Source: Plutella xylostella (taxonomy: Eukaryota; Arthropoda; Insecta; Lepidoptera; Plutellidae). From it: 64,000 nucleotides of DNA. The notes beneath the pieces are model-generated. The model had not been told where the DNA came from. It saw only the letters and a list, made by a program, of their open reading frames with translations, and did no database searches. Below, piece by piece: positions 42,212-51,727 of the stretch (position 1 is the first letter of the stretch; every line of letters starts with the position of its first letter). The translations under genes were made by a program, and so were the position numbers. Where the stretch lies: NCBI RefSeq assembly GCF_932276165.1, contig NC_064012.1, forward strand, positions 11,787,501 to 11,851,500, written 5' to 3'.

Positions 42212-44205
42212 GGATTTTTTTTTTTTTTTTTTTAAAGACATTTATTTATAATAAAAACTTAGGCTAATACAATTTTTTTTCTGCCAAACTGCGTAACAGT
42301 TTGTTGGCAGACGCTCTTAGGTCTAATCTAAAAACTAAGTACTGACACTTATTATATTAAATTTAATTTATAAATAATTAAACTAATGGTACAGTTGATA
42401 TATACTATGAAGGAATTTTATGATATAATTTAGATGTTAAGTTTCAGAATTTAAAAAAATATTTTTTAATTTAAGTTTTAATGTAGTTTTACAAAATTTG
42501 TCGGTAGATCGCAATAGGGGGATATTATTACATATTTTAGGGGTTAAGTATCTTCTTGTCCTTTGTCCGTAGTAATTATTTGCCTTTGGCTGTATAAATT
42601 TTCTATTATTGGCTGATCTTGTAACATAGCGGTGATTTACCAGGGTCTTATGGTCATCGGAGTAATATGTTTCAATAGCAATCAGATACTTAACCTTACA
42701 ATGAACTGGGAGTATTCGGCATGAGGCGAACAGTTTGTCATAGTCTCCATCACAACTATCTTTTGTTTTCTTATCAGCTAAATATTTTATTAATCTTATT
42801 TGTAGTTGTTTAATTTTATCTAAATATGTTTTAAACGTGAGGCCATAGCAACTCAAACCATAACTAAACATTGTATCTGCAAGGGCGTGATACACGATAT
42901 ACAGGGTGCGTCTATTTAATATTTTGCTAAGATGATAGAACTTGCCTAGAACTGATCGTAGTCTATTACATATTTCGTTAATGTGTGGTTTCCAATTAAA
43001 GTTACTATCTATCAATAGGCCTAGGTATTTGAACTGGTTAACAGTTTCTAACTTTTTACATTGACAGTTCTGATAGTCAGCGTGCAAACATTCGTACGTG
43101 TGGCCAATGATGTTAACTGATTTACTCGCTTTTGCTTTTTTATTATATGGCGAATATATGTGCATACATTTTGTTTTATTTATATTTAATATTATGCCAT
43201 TATCGTGGGCCCATTTGGTAATCATATCAAAGTCTGTTTGCATATTGTTTTGTATTGTATCCAAATCCCTTCCGGAGAGCAACAAACACATATCGTCAGC
43301 GTACATAAAAACATTACATTTTTTAACTACGTTAGGTACGCTATTTACATGCATTATGTAGCCGACGGGACCGTACACTGAGCCAGTGGGCACGCCCAGA
43401 TCGACGCGCACCTCGGACCCCACCGCCCCGCCCACCGCTGTCCGAAGTGTTCTGTCTGTGAGGTAATTACGGAACCACTGGTTTGTGGGACCACTGATTC
43501 CGCACTCCTCCATTGCTTGTAACAATTGGCAGTGGTCAAGGGTGTCAAACGCCTTTTTAAAATCTATAAAAACAGCGAGCACCTGCTGACCACTGTTCAG
43601 ACTTGTGTTGACACTGTCGGTGAACCGGGCCAGTGCGGTGGCCGTGCTGCGCCCGCGCCTGAAGCCGTGCTGCGAGTCCGATATTATGCCATGCTGCTCA
43701 AGAAATGAGCTTACCTGACCTACGACAACCTTCTCCATGATCTTATTGACCACTGATAATATAGCTATTGGTCTATAATTGGTATAATCCATGTGACTCC
43801 CCTGCTTATAGATGGGTCTTATCAGTGCCCTCTTGAGTTCATTAGGATAAATGCTATTAGATATACATAAATTGATAAACTTAGCTAAGATTTTACTTAT
43901 ATCGAATTTCACATATTTTAAATCCTGTACCCTTATTTTATCAGAGCCAGGAGCTTTTTCACACTGTAAATTATCTATTATTCTAGCTACCTGTCTGGCA
44001 CAAACTTTTTTATAGCGGAACGACACATCACTGCTTTTTACACAACAATCTCTGTCTAAAAATTTTTTATTACAGTTGTGCTTAATATTATTTATCTCTT
44101 GGGTAAACGTATTAGAAAACTTATCGCTTATATTATGTAAACTATCAGATTTTCCTAGGTATTTCATTATAACATTGTCTAAATTAGTTTTATTTCGCCC
44201 GAGCC
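42212..44205 (-). mobile_element. LINE 4, 5'-truncated with poly(A)
   Basis: Minus orientation. A T-run at 42212-42231 on the plus strand is its poly(A) tail. The 5' edge is near 44205, inside ORF2. It separates two parts of the P/THAP9-like gene. Confidence 0.85.
42437..44167 (-). CDS. LINE 4 reverse transcriptase, open frame
   Basis: The open frame of 576 codons contains the complete RT and C-terminal region: CEKAPGSDKIRVQDLKYV, YTNYRPIAILSVVNKIMEKV, HGFRRGRSTATALARF, LAVFIDFKKAFDTLDHCQLL, VDLGVPTGSVYGPVGYIMHV, catalytic YADD (FMYADDMCLLL), then FKYLGLLIDSNFNWKPHINE and LYIVYHALADTMFSYGLSCY. The usual P-Q-G-S is P-T-G-S here. The endonuclease and ORF1 are lost by 5' truncation, so the ATG at 44167 is an internal Met, not a real start. 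The undamaged frame suggests a fairly recent insertion. The clade (Jockey/CR1 group) is by resemblance. Confidence 0.85.
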   Translation of the reverse strand: MKYLGKSDSLHNISDKFSNTFTQEINNIKHNCNKKFLDRDCCVKSSDVSFRYKKVCARQVARIIDNLQCEKAPGSDKIRVQDLKYVKFDISKILAKFINLCISNSIYPNELKRALIRPIYKQGSHMDYTNYRPIAILSVVNKIMEKVVVGQVSSFLEQHGIISDSQHGFRRGRSTATALARFTDSVNTSLNSGQQVLAVFIDFKKAFDTLDHCQLLQAMEECGISGPTNQWFRNYLTDRTLRTAVGGAVGSEVRVDLGVPTGSVYGPVGYIMHVNSVPNVVKKCNVFMYADDMCLLLSGRDLDTIQNNMQTDFDMITKWAHDNGIILNINKTKCMHIYSPYNKKAKASKSVNIIGHTYECLHADYQNCQCKKLETVNQFKYLGLLIDSNFNWKPHINEICNRLRSVLGKFYHLSKILNRRTLYIVYHALADTMFSYGLSCYGLTFKTYLDKIKQLQIRLIKYLADKKTKDSCDGDYDKLFASCRILPVHCKVKYLIAIETYYSDDHKTLVNHRYVTRSANNRKFIQPKANNYYGQRTRRYLTPKICNNIPLLRSTDKFCKTTLKLKLKNIFLNSET

Positions 44206-45079
44206 ACTTATTTATATTCGTTGAAAATAATTTTGATTATTTCTTACCCTACAAAGTTTCTCAGGACCAACTCGAGATGTTTTTCTCATGTGTCCGTATA
44301 CAAGGCGGTGGAAACAATAATCCGAATGCTTTACAGTTTAGGTACGCTCTGCGTAAACTGCTTTATCGGAACAGTACTAAGCCGAGTATGAATGCAAACT
44401 GTACTGACGATGAGTTTGAACTTTCTCCAATTTTGGACTTCAATAATGAGAAACAATCTGTGTTAGAAACTCAATGTTCTGATCCTCATGAAGAAGCACA
44501 ATTAGATGCTTTAAAGTATTATGTTGAATCAATCAATGTGTCCGATTATAAAATGAATGTCCTTTATTATATAACTGGGTATTTTGCAAATAAGATAATA
44601 GATAAAATTGTATGCCCTCACTGTCGCGATGCTTTAGTAATTTCAAAGGAGAATTTTGATCACTCTTATTTTGTTGACATAACAAATTTTTCTTCTTTTA
44701 CTGCATTTATAGATAAAGGCGGTTTAAAGTATGTATCAAGGTTTGCATTCGAAATAATAAAGTACAGCGAAAAAATATTTATTTCGGAAATAGCTCGTAG
44801 TACATTCAGAAACACTAGCAAAAACAAGATATTGATGTTTCTAAAGCAATTTTTTTCTACAAAGCTTCATCATGTATTTTGCCCTCCACATCCTCTTCAA
44901 TGTAATGAGGAACCACATGAGTTGCAGTTAGTTAAGGCATTAGCCAATTCATACTTAAATTTAAGAATAAATCACCATGCCAAATCTAATTCTTTAAAAA
45001 AATTAGGCAGTAAAATTGGTCTCCGACAAAAACTAAATAAAACAATATTGCTTAGCCATGTTTAAGTCGTAATATGGTA

Positions 45080-45142
45080 ATTGTACTAGATATAAGTAAA
45101 ATTGTACTAGATATAAGTAAAATTGTACTAGATATAAATAAG
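45080..45142. repeat. Three 22-bp tandem units
   Basis: ATTGTACTAGATATAAGTAA occurs three times in a row after the P-like stop codon. This may be terminal repeat material of the P-like element. Confidence 0.85.
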
Positions 45143-45144
45143 CA

Positions 45145-45755
45145 AAAAGTTGAAAAGATGCTCGAGGAGTTTGTGAAATGGTGGTAGAGTAATATTATAT
45201 TATGACAATGGAGAGCAAAATTAGCTTTAGTAAGATCAACATCTTGTTTTGCTACATTGCAAAATATAGTTAATATATTATCACAATGGACAAATAATTG
45301 TAATATTGTACGTCCAATAAAATGATATTCTATTCTAATTCATTTTTTGAATTATTTCATAATTAGTGAAAAAAATATTTGTCACTGTTTTTTTTTTAAA
45401 GTAGGTATTTTCAAAATATTATTTCAAAACATTAAAACACATTAGGTATGATTTCTAAGCAGTGAGATTAATATAATAGAATAACTTCAGGAAGCTTTGA
45501 TTATTTTATGATGAAAAACATGGATTCTGTCACTCCTGTCGACATCATAGTCACTCGTGTCTATTGAATAAAACAAACAAATCATATTTTTTCCTTAAAC
45601 CACTGCCGTGTAAACCCTGTTTTTTATATGTATATACAGTTGTATGTAAATATGTATAAAAGTTGATTACGTTTTTATTATTATTTTATTCCGTACGGTA
45701 GAATTACCGAATAATAAAAACTAATTGAATAAATAATAATAAATGTCTTTTATTT
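45145..45755. other. No gene recognised
   Basis: AT-rich interval downstream of the P-like gene; no frame or TIR found. Confidence 0.5.
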
Positions 45756-45762
45756 GAATTTA

Positions 45763-45932
45763 TGTGGGAGTGGAACAGAACGCAAGGTGAAGTATCCATG
45801 ACGACGAATAACAGAGGAGCATAGAGTGAAAGCAGAGTGTGAAAAGACGTAAAGACGTAAAGACGATTAAGTTTGGTATAAATAAAACGACGTGATACAT
45901 CATTAAAATACTACTTTTTATTTATCCCCACA
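45763..45932 (+). repeat. 5' LTR of the second gypsy element
   Basis: 170 bp, beginning TGTGGGAGTGGAACAGAACG and ending TTTATCCCCACA. It contains a thrice-repeated GACGTAAAGACG-like word and GGTATAAATAAAACG as a possible TATA region. Confidence 0.9.
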
Positions 45933-45935
45933 AAT

Positions 45936-45953
45936 TGGGGGCTCGTCCGGGAT
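45936..45953 (+). promoter_or_regulatory. tRNA-Pro-type primer-binding site
   Basis: TGGGGGCTCGTCCGGGAT is the 18-nt sequence known as the tRNA-Pro primer site of gammaretroviruses such as murine leukaemia virus, placed 3 nt after the LTR. Confidence 0.85.
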
Positions 45954-46118
45954 AAATAAAATTAAAAAAATCTCGGAGATTACGGCGGATGAAGACGGAT
46001 TTTTATGAAAAGAACAAGACTGACAGTTGCAAATTTTACAAGAAAATTTTTCTTCGCATCACAACGCCTTCAGGTCTGAACATATACCATTTTAAGACGT
46101 AACGACGACGACAAGAAG

Positions 46119-47882
46119 ATGCCACGGACGACGACGGGAGATGACGGGGAGGCAGTCGGAACATCAGGACCGCTCACGTACACGGAGGAGCTGGTAGCTA
46201 AGTTCAGTGGGTGCGACCAGACCGATTCCGCAGCACGGTGGGCGCAGGAGGTCGATGACAACGCCGAGATCTTCGGGTGGACGGAGCTGCAGCGGCTGAT
46301 CGTGGGGCGCAGGTCACTGACCGGTACGGCGGCACTCTGGCTGCGTTCAGAGAAACCCTTCAAGACGTGGGAGGCTCTGAAGACGGCGGTCACCAAGGAG
46401 TTCCCAGACACCGTAGATTCCAAGACGATCCATGAGTTAATGAGCAGCCGGAAGAAGAAAGCAAATGAGACGTGCCTAGACTACATGCTGTTAATGAAAG
46501 AGCTCGGCAAGCGAGGCAAGATGCCCGACTACGTCGCTATAAAGTACATCGTGGACGGAATACTAGACGACGAGTTACATAAGGTGATGCTGTACGGCGT
46601 GACGACCTATGGGGATCTGAAAGATAAGTTGAAAGTGTACGAGACCATCAGGCAGAAGTCGAGCGGAAGACGGGCACCAGTCTTCAATCGTCTACCTACT
46701 GCAACTACACCCGCAGGCCCCGCAGCAGCTGCACTCGCGCCAGGCAACAGGACGACGGCCGTGCGACTGTGCTACAACTGTGGAGAGAGTCAACACATGT
46801 CAGCAGATTGCCCGTACAGACAGAGAGGTATTAAATGTTTCCGCTGCAACGACTTTGGACATATTGCTACGCAGTGTCAACAGCCAGGCGGAAGCGGCAA
46901 CTGGCGGAGCAACGACGCATTTGGACGAGGACGACCTGGTCTGCAGCAACCTCAGCGTGGGCCGAGGCGTTCAATGTTCACCATGCCTACGGAGTCAAAC
47001 AACGAAAATTCAGCAGCGAGTCTGAGCGACCTACGACGTGAGAACGTGACAGCCAGTGACAGTTCAAACTGTATGGACGTCAACGTCAAGATGACAGATG
47101 CGAATGAAAATGTAAACAAACAGACGGAAAGACGAAAGCCGATGAAGACTATTGAAATTTCAGACTGCAAAATGACTGCTTTAATAGATACGGGCAGTGA
47201 AGTTAACTTGTTAACCGACGAATACTACAAACTAATAGGTTCTCCTAAGTTTGACGAGGGACATGTGAGTGCTTTGGTGGGACTCGGACAATTGGAAGTG
47301 AAACCCCTAGGGAAAGTCACTTTAAGTGTGAAGATAGATAAAGAACATTATAATAACGTATTGTTTCATGTTGTGAATAGAAGTTGTTTGCCTTACGATG
47401 TGATAATTGGTCAAGATTTTTTGAGAAGAGTGGTATTGATTATGGAAGACGGACGCGTGAGTTTACGTATGAAAGATGACGAATGGATGAAACAAGTAGG
47501 GTGTTATACGTGTGATTCTGTGGTTGTAGATTACATTGGTGATATCCAGTACAAGGAGCAGCTGACGGAGATGGTAGAGAACTACCAGCCCCTACAGGTC
47601 AAGGAGGCTCCCATACAGATGAAGATTGTGCTGAAGGATGATATCCCGGTGACAAGGGAAAAGACTAGGACAAGGATGATGATAAAAGTGGGACCGGGGC
47701 TAAGAAGGATTAGAAGGCGAGTTACACATGAGAGAAGAAAGATAAGAAGAGAAGAGATACACGAGATAAAAAAGATGAAAAGAAAGAAGGAAAAGAAGAT
47801 GAAACAAAAGAAGACAAGAAAGAAGAAAAGAAAGGAAGTGATACTGGGGGAAAGAAAGATAAAAGTGATGATGAATGAATGA
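46119..47882 (+). CDS. Ty3/gypsy gag-protease with basic C-terminal tail
   Basis: The intact frame has 587 codons from MPRTTTGDDGEAVG. The capsid-like core has KFSGCDQTDSAARWAQEVDD, LQRLIVGRRSLTGTAALWLR and LMSSRKKKANETCLDYMLLM. Two canonical zinc knuckles follow, CYNCGESQHMSADC and CFRCNDFGHIATQC, then a protease with ALIDTGSEVNLLT and PYDVIIGQDFLRRV. The frame continues MKIVLKDDIPVTREK, exactly the linker that normally leads into RT, and then switches to about 75 Lys/Arg/Glu-rich residues (RRIRRRVTHERRKIRREEIH onward) encoded by an almost pure purine strand. Pol has therefore been replaced by, or deleted down to, a basic tail that could bind nucleic acid or act as a nuclear signal (inference). 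Confidence 0.9.
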   Translation: MPRTTTGDDGEAVGTSGPLTYTEELVAKFSGCDQTDSAARWAQEVDDNAEIFGWTELQRLIVGRRSLTGTAALWLRSEKPFKTWEALKTAVTKEFPDTVDSKTIHELMSSRKKKANETCLDYMLLMKELGKRGKMPDYVAIKYIVDGILDDELHKVMLYGVTTYGDLKDKLKVYETIRQKSSGRRAPVFNRLPTATTPAGPAAAALAPGNRTTAVRLCYNCGESQHMSADCPYRQRGIKCFRCNDFGHIATQCQQPGGSGNWRSNDAFGRGRPGLQQPQRGPRRSMFTMPTESNNENSAASLSDLRRENVTASDSSNCMDVNVKMTDANENVNKQTERRKPMKTIEISDCKMTALIDTGSEVNLLTDEYYKLIGSPKFDEGHVSALVGLGQLEVKPLGKVTLSVKIDKEHYNNVLFHVVNRSCLPYDVIIGQDFLRRVVLIMEDGRVSLRMKDDEWMKQVGCYTCDSVVVDYIGDIQYKEQLTEMVENYQPLQVKEAPIQMKIVLKDDIPVTREKTRTRMMIKVGPGLRRIRRRVTHERRKIRREEIHEIKKMKRKKEKKMKQKKTRKKKRKEVILGERKIKVMMNE

Positions 47883-47885
47883 TGA
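47660..47885. repeat. Purine-rich (GAA/AAG) strand tract
   Basis: The plus strand from about 47660 is overwhelmingly A/G, with few C or T, over more than 200 bp, and encodes the basic tail of the gag-protease frame. Confidence 0.8.
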
Positions 47886-48020
47886 CGAATGTGTGTGTTT
47901 TAAAATGTAATGCCGTATTTGTTTTTTCTTATTGTTTGTTCTTATTAGTATTATTAGTTAAGTTGTTAATATATTGTTATTAATAAGGCTGAGGGCAGCC
48001 TTAATGTCAGGATGGCCGAG

Positions 48021-48190
48021 TGTGGGAGTGGAACAGAACGCAAGGTGAAGTATCCATGACGACGAATAACAGAGGAGCATAGAGTGAAAGCAGAGTGTGA
48101 AAAGACGTAAAGACGTAAAGACGATTAAGTTTGGTATAAATAAAACGACGTGATACATCATTAAAATACTACTTTTTATTTATCCCCACA
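48021..48190 (+). repeat. 3' LTR of the second gypsy element
   Basis: 170 bp, same sequence as 45763-45932 by eye. Confidence 0.9.
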
Positions 48191-48308
48191 TTTATCATGA
48201 ATCATGATCTACTAAACTATCGCCGTCCTTGACAATGGCTATCTAAGCATCCCGCTTCTATGCAACTCCGAAGTGTGACTAAGATTTTGACGACGTATGG
48301 TAGCGATT

Positions 48309-48520
48309 GTTTAGTAGAATTATCCATAAATTATCTAGGTACATATAGCTAATTTTTTTTTGGGTTCCAATTTTTATCACAATAATATATTATTAGTTAC
48401 AACAAGTCCCCAAAGTCCCACGTAACTAGGGTTTCTGATTTCTCGACCTGTTTTCGTTCTCGAGCTTCGAGAATTCTCGAGCCCAAATTCTCGAGTCTTC
48501 TCGAGTCTCGAGCCTTTCTA
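48309..48520 (+). repeat. 210-bp block, first copy (second copy 49329-49541)
   Basis: It runs from GTTTAGTAGAATTATCCATA to the TCGAGTCTCGAGCC block. It contains host flank plus the left half of the hAT-type MITE that is complete at 49448-49652. The duplication therefore copied an already occupied site and was then cut at about 48520. Confidence 0.85.
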
Positions 48521-48638
48521 AGAAGACCTTTAGAAAAAGGCCTTAATTAAAATAAAAAACACAAAATCTATTTTTTCAACTTTATCACAAAGAAAACACT
48601 CATAATTAGCTGTCTAGCTAGCTACTTATTACTAGTAC

Positions 48639-49142
48639 AAGGTGGGCCAAAAGTAATCACCCTATTGGAAGTTGCTCTCATTTTTGCAATTTCAAATCAG
48701 TTTTCATATTGGTGGACTAGACAAATGCAGAATACAAGTTCAGAAGCCGTGGAGTTATATACTCCCCAAGAACGCGGAATAATTGTGTTTATTCAGTTTT
48801 CGGGTCTGCGATTTAACCGTTTCAGACAGTTTTTCTGGGGTTTTTTGAAGTCCTGTGTTTATGTGAATAAGCTCGTGTCTCTTGAAGCCCTTTAAGGACA
48901 ACATTCGACACGAGTGCGAGAATCTCTCGCCCGAAGTTTTCGCTGAAGTGATGAGAAATGCCATAAAACGAGCTCGTATGGCAATCAATTGTGACGGCGC
49001 CCATTTGGCCGATATCGTCTTTTCGACTTTACCAATAAAATTGTAAAGGTTCAAATAAACATAATCTAAAAAGAGAATCGAAGTTTTTCATTTAAAAAAA
49101 GGAGAGCCAAACAATATCGGATGACTTCTTTTGGTTCACCTG
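48639..49142 (+). mobile_element. Internally deleted mariner-like element
   Basis: The left end CAAGGTGGGCCAAAAGTAAT and right end (complement of AGGTGAACCAAAAGAAGTCA) form imperfect TIRs. Inside are an N-terminal fragment YTPQERGIIVFIQFSG and, after a frame change, the C-terminal LKDNIRHECENLSPEVFAEV with RARMAINCDGAHLADIVF, typical of the ends of Tc1/mariner transposases. The catalytic middle is deleted. Confidence 0.7.
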
Positions 49143-49447
49143 AACTAAGAAACAGTACGTAACTATTACTACGTTATCTTTTAATCATTCATTGGTATTA
49201 TCAGTACCAGTAGTAGTAGTTTAAATGGAGATGAAACATAATTTATCATAATACACACGTATGGTATGCGTGTGTGTTGTAAGGCGACGCAGGAAAATTC
49301 GAATTGAATATTTTTAATTTTTATCGCAAGTTTAGTAGAATTATCCATAAATTATCTAGGTACATATAGCTAATTTTTTTTTGGGTTCCAATTTTTATCA
49401 CAATAATATATTATTAGTTACAACAAGTCCCCAAAGTCCCACGTAAC

Positions 49448-49652
49448 TAGGGTTTCTGATTTCTCGACCTGTTTTCGTTCTCGAGCTTCGAGAATTCTCG
49501 AGCCCAAATTCTCGAGTCTTCTCGAGTCTCGAGCCTTTCTCGCTCTCTCAAGGCTCGAGAAATTCTCGGGTCTTCAGATTTTTTTCTCGTCTCGAACCAA
49601 GCCGATTTTCTCGAATCTTCTCGAGCTCGAGAATTCTCGAGCAGAAACCCTA
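49448..49652. mobile_element. hAT-type MITE with 8-bp duplication
   Basis: The termini are TAGGGTTTCTG and CAGAAACCCTA. The 8-bp CACGTAAC is duplicated at 49440-49447 and 49653-49660, the hAT size. The interior is packed with TCTCGAG and GAATTCTCGAG words in both orientations, likely subterminal transposase sites. Confidence 0.92.
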
Positions 49653-49660
49653 CACGTAAC

Positions 49661-50510
49661 ACAAATTTTATGGTCACCTTATTAGAAAGGGACAAACGGC
49701 CTCTTTACTACACCTACACCTCCTGCTCGGCTCGCTTTTGGGTTCCGAGTACTCAGTCCTGCTATATATACTAAGTCCTTGGTCACTTCTGATCCGGTGA
49801 CAAATGTAGTAATATGCATTTTCGCCATTCTTCTGAGATTCCTTCATATTCAGAAGACGATTGACAGGTAGAAAGTTCCACAGAGCAACTTCATATAAAA
49901 TGTAAATATTCACTGAGTTACAATTTTGATGACGTCAGCGGCTAGCGGTAGCGAATGACGTCATAAAATCGTCGGAAGAGCCGATCTTTAAATTTTAATA
50001 TTATATTAACGAGAGCAGGAAAATAAAAAATATTCAAATTAGTGTCTCAAATTCCGACTTACTTTAATTTAAAATTATAAAAACAATCACCATAAAATTA
50101 CTTAATATACCGAATTAACCATATTCCATACAATATCATATTCGTAAATTACCACATTTTTTATCTAAAAGTACCATCGGACTAAAACATATGTAGGTAA
50201 TTTTACGTTTGAGTGATTAACCACCGCATAGAGGTAGAATTTCGCGCTGAAAAAAAGGAACACGGGTGGTGAGTTGGTGACAGACGGACAACAACAAACA
50301 ATAAAGTCATCCATGTTTTTTTTTCTTTTGAGGTACGGAACCCTAAAACCTGTTTCATGTCTGAAAGGCCTTTTTATATCTTGCTACATAGATACTATGT
50401 TGATACTGGCTGACCATGTATTTTTCTTCTTTATGAATAATAATGACAAAACGTCAGGTTTCATTTATTTCGTTTATTTCATGTCAAATACGTAAATTTT
50501 GATTTATTTA
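49661..50510. other. No gene recognised
   Basis: AT-rich interval with short ORFs and a weak repeat match at 49690-49735 to 30875-30912. Confidence 0.5.
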
Positions 50511-50512
50511 TA

Positions 50513-51658
50513 GCCCCATCCACACGCTTGCTGTTTGTCACAAACACGGCAAACAGCAAACAAAGTCGCAAACACCAACCACAATCACCGAACACAAACA
50601 GCCATCCACATGCTTGGCGAACGCTCATAACATTCCGAATCGGCAAACACGGCGGACGACGAACTATTACTTTCGGGTTGACATATTTTTATTATATAAA
50701 TTAAAGCAAGAGAAAGAAAAAAGGAAAATAAGAAGAAAGCAAAGACGATGGTGGGATAATAATAATAATTAAAAAAAATTAAAAACTGACTTCTTCTTTT
50801 TAATTATTATTTTATTTTATAGTTTTTAGTTTATTTGCAATATTTTTTAATCAAAAGTAAGATGCAAATGATACCAAAAAGTCCTACTAATCAATACGAA
50901 TCATTCAAGCCTAAACACGAGGAAGTTGCTATATACCGTTGAGGAGTTCCCTTGACTGCCTTCCGTTTCCATCATCAGATCAGCTCAAGGTCACCATCAT
51001 ATTTTTTTCTTATAAGAACTATATTTATGTTCTTAATTTCATTAGAATCGGTTAATATGTGTGCAAAATGGAAATTCATACCCTGTTTTTACCCCTTTAC
51101 CCACCCTTAGGGGTGAGATAAAATTCTGAAAAAAATGGGACCACCTGGGAGCTCAACCCAATACAACAAAAAAAGAATTTTCAAAATCGGTTCATAAACG
51201 GCGGAGTAATCGGTGAACATACATTAATAAAAAAAATATCCCGACGAATTGAGAACCTCCTCCTTTTTTTGAAGTCGGTTAAAAATACATAGAAATCGTA
51301 CAATGTACTGCTTTATTTGGGCTTTAATTTGTTTTATATTTTTATTTTGATAAGCCTCCAAAAATTACAGAATTGTAGGTGCTGATCAATCAGACATTTT
51401 TACGGTTTGCGCGCCAACGAAAAAGTGTAGCAAGTTGATACGTCCGCCTCCCGCAATGCTAGCGCGCATACTGACCGCTGCCAGACGTGTGGATACGTAG
51501 CAAACTGTTTGCCGAACATCCTTTGATCTGGCAAGAAAAACCGACACCGATGCCGAACACTGGCGAACACAAACACAAACAGGCAAACAACGACAAACAC
51601 CCATCCACACGTCAGTGTTAGCTGTTTGCCATTGTTCGCCAAGCGTGTGGATGGGGTA
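50513..51658. mobile_element. TIR transposon, CCCCATCCACACGC family
   Basis: The termini CCCCATCCACACGCTTG and CAAGCGTGTGGATGGGG are exact complements, flanked by TATA-like sequence. Both subterminal regions are rich in GGCAAACA/TGTTTGCC words in both directions. No transposase frame is visible. A repeat tail (51030-51290) is nested inside. A related single end is at 26463. Confidence 0.85.
51030..51290. repeat. Nested short interspersed repeat
   Basis: It contains TTAGAATCGGTTAATATGTG, TTCAAAATCGGTTCATAAAC, GGCGGAGTAATCGGTGAACA and GAACCTCCTCCTTTTTTTGA with AAGTCGGTTAAA, a common moth repeat end. It lies within the TIR transposon above. Confidence 0.7.
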
Positions 51659-51727
51659 TATGATTTCATGCGAGCTTAGTCAAAATAATTGTTACAAATT
51701 TAGTGTTCAGTGGATTAGTAGATAAAA

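Larger units (their letters stand above)
41841..45064 (+). pseudogene. P-element/THAP9-like transposase, split by LINEs
   Basis: The part before LINE 4 (41841-42205) reads NKINAAHINFMGKKMNVKLA, AQTLSSSVANAI and, after a break, TTEYIRTVDRVFDVLNAKSP with GKGFKAPMRLSNKDF. After a stop it continues KIAALGLIVDTYSIQNLAMD. After LINE 4 the frame resumes at about 44215 with YFLPYKVSQDQLEMFFSCVR, GGNNNPNALQFRYALRKLLY, the C-terminal DALKYYVESINVS, VLYYITGYFANKI and CPHCRDAL, ending LRQKLNKTILLSHV at 45064. S-Q-D-x-L-E-x-F-F-S-x-V-R-x-x-G-G-x-N-N-N-P is diagnostic of P/THAP9 transposases. The N-terminal THAP domain and the first half are missing; LINE 3 borders the left edge. It is dead: two LINE insertions and internal stops. 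Confidence 0.85.
45763..48190 (+). mobile_element. Second Ty3/gypsy-type element, gag-protease only
   Basis: The 170-bp LTRs (45763-45932 and 48021-48190, TG...CA) appear identical by eye. The 4-bp TTTA is duplicated on both sides. A tRNA-Pro-type primer site sits 3 nt after the 5' LTR. It has one gag-protease frame with a new basic C-terminus and no RT, RNase H or integrase. The polypurine tract before the 3' LTR is weak (AGGATGGCCGAG). Confidence 0.9.

Noticed and set aside
45936..45953. Integrated vertebrate retrovirus
   Set aside because: The primer site equals that of gammaretroviruses, but Gag has two CCHC knuckles and a gypsy-type protease, LTRs are 170 bp, and there is no env.
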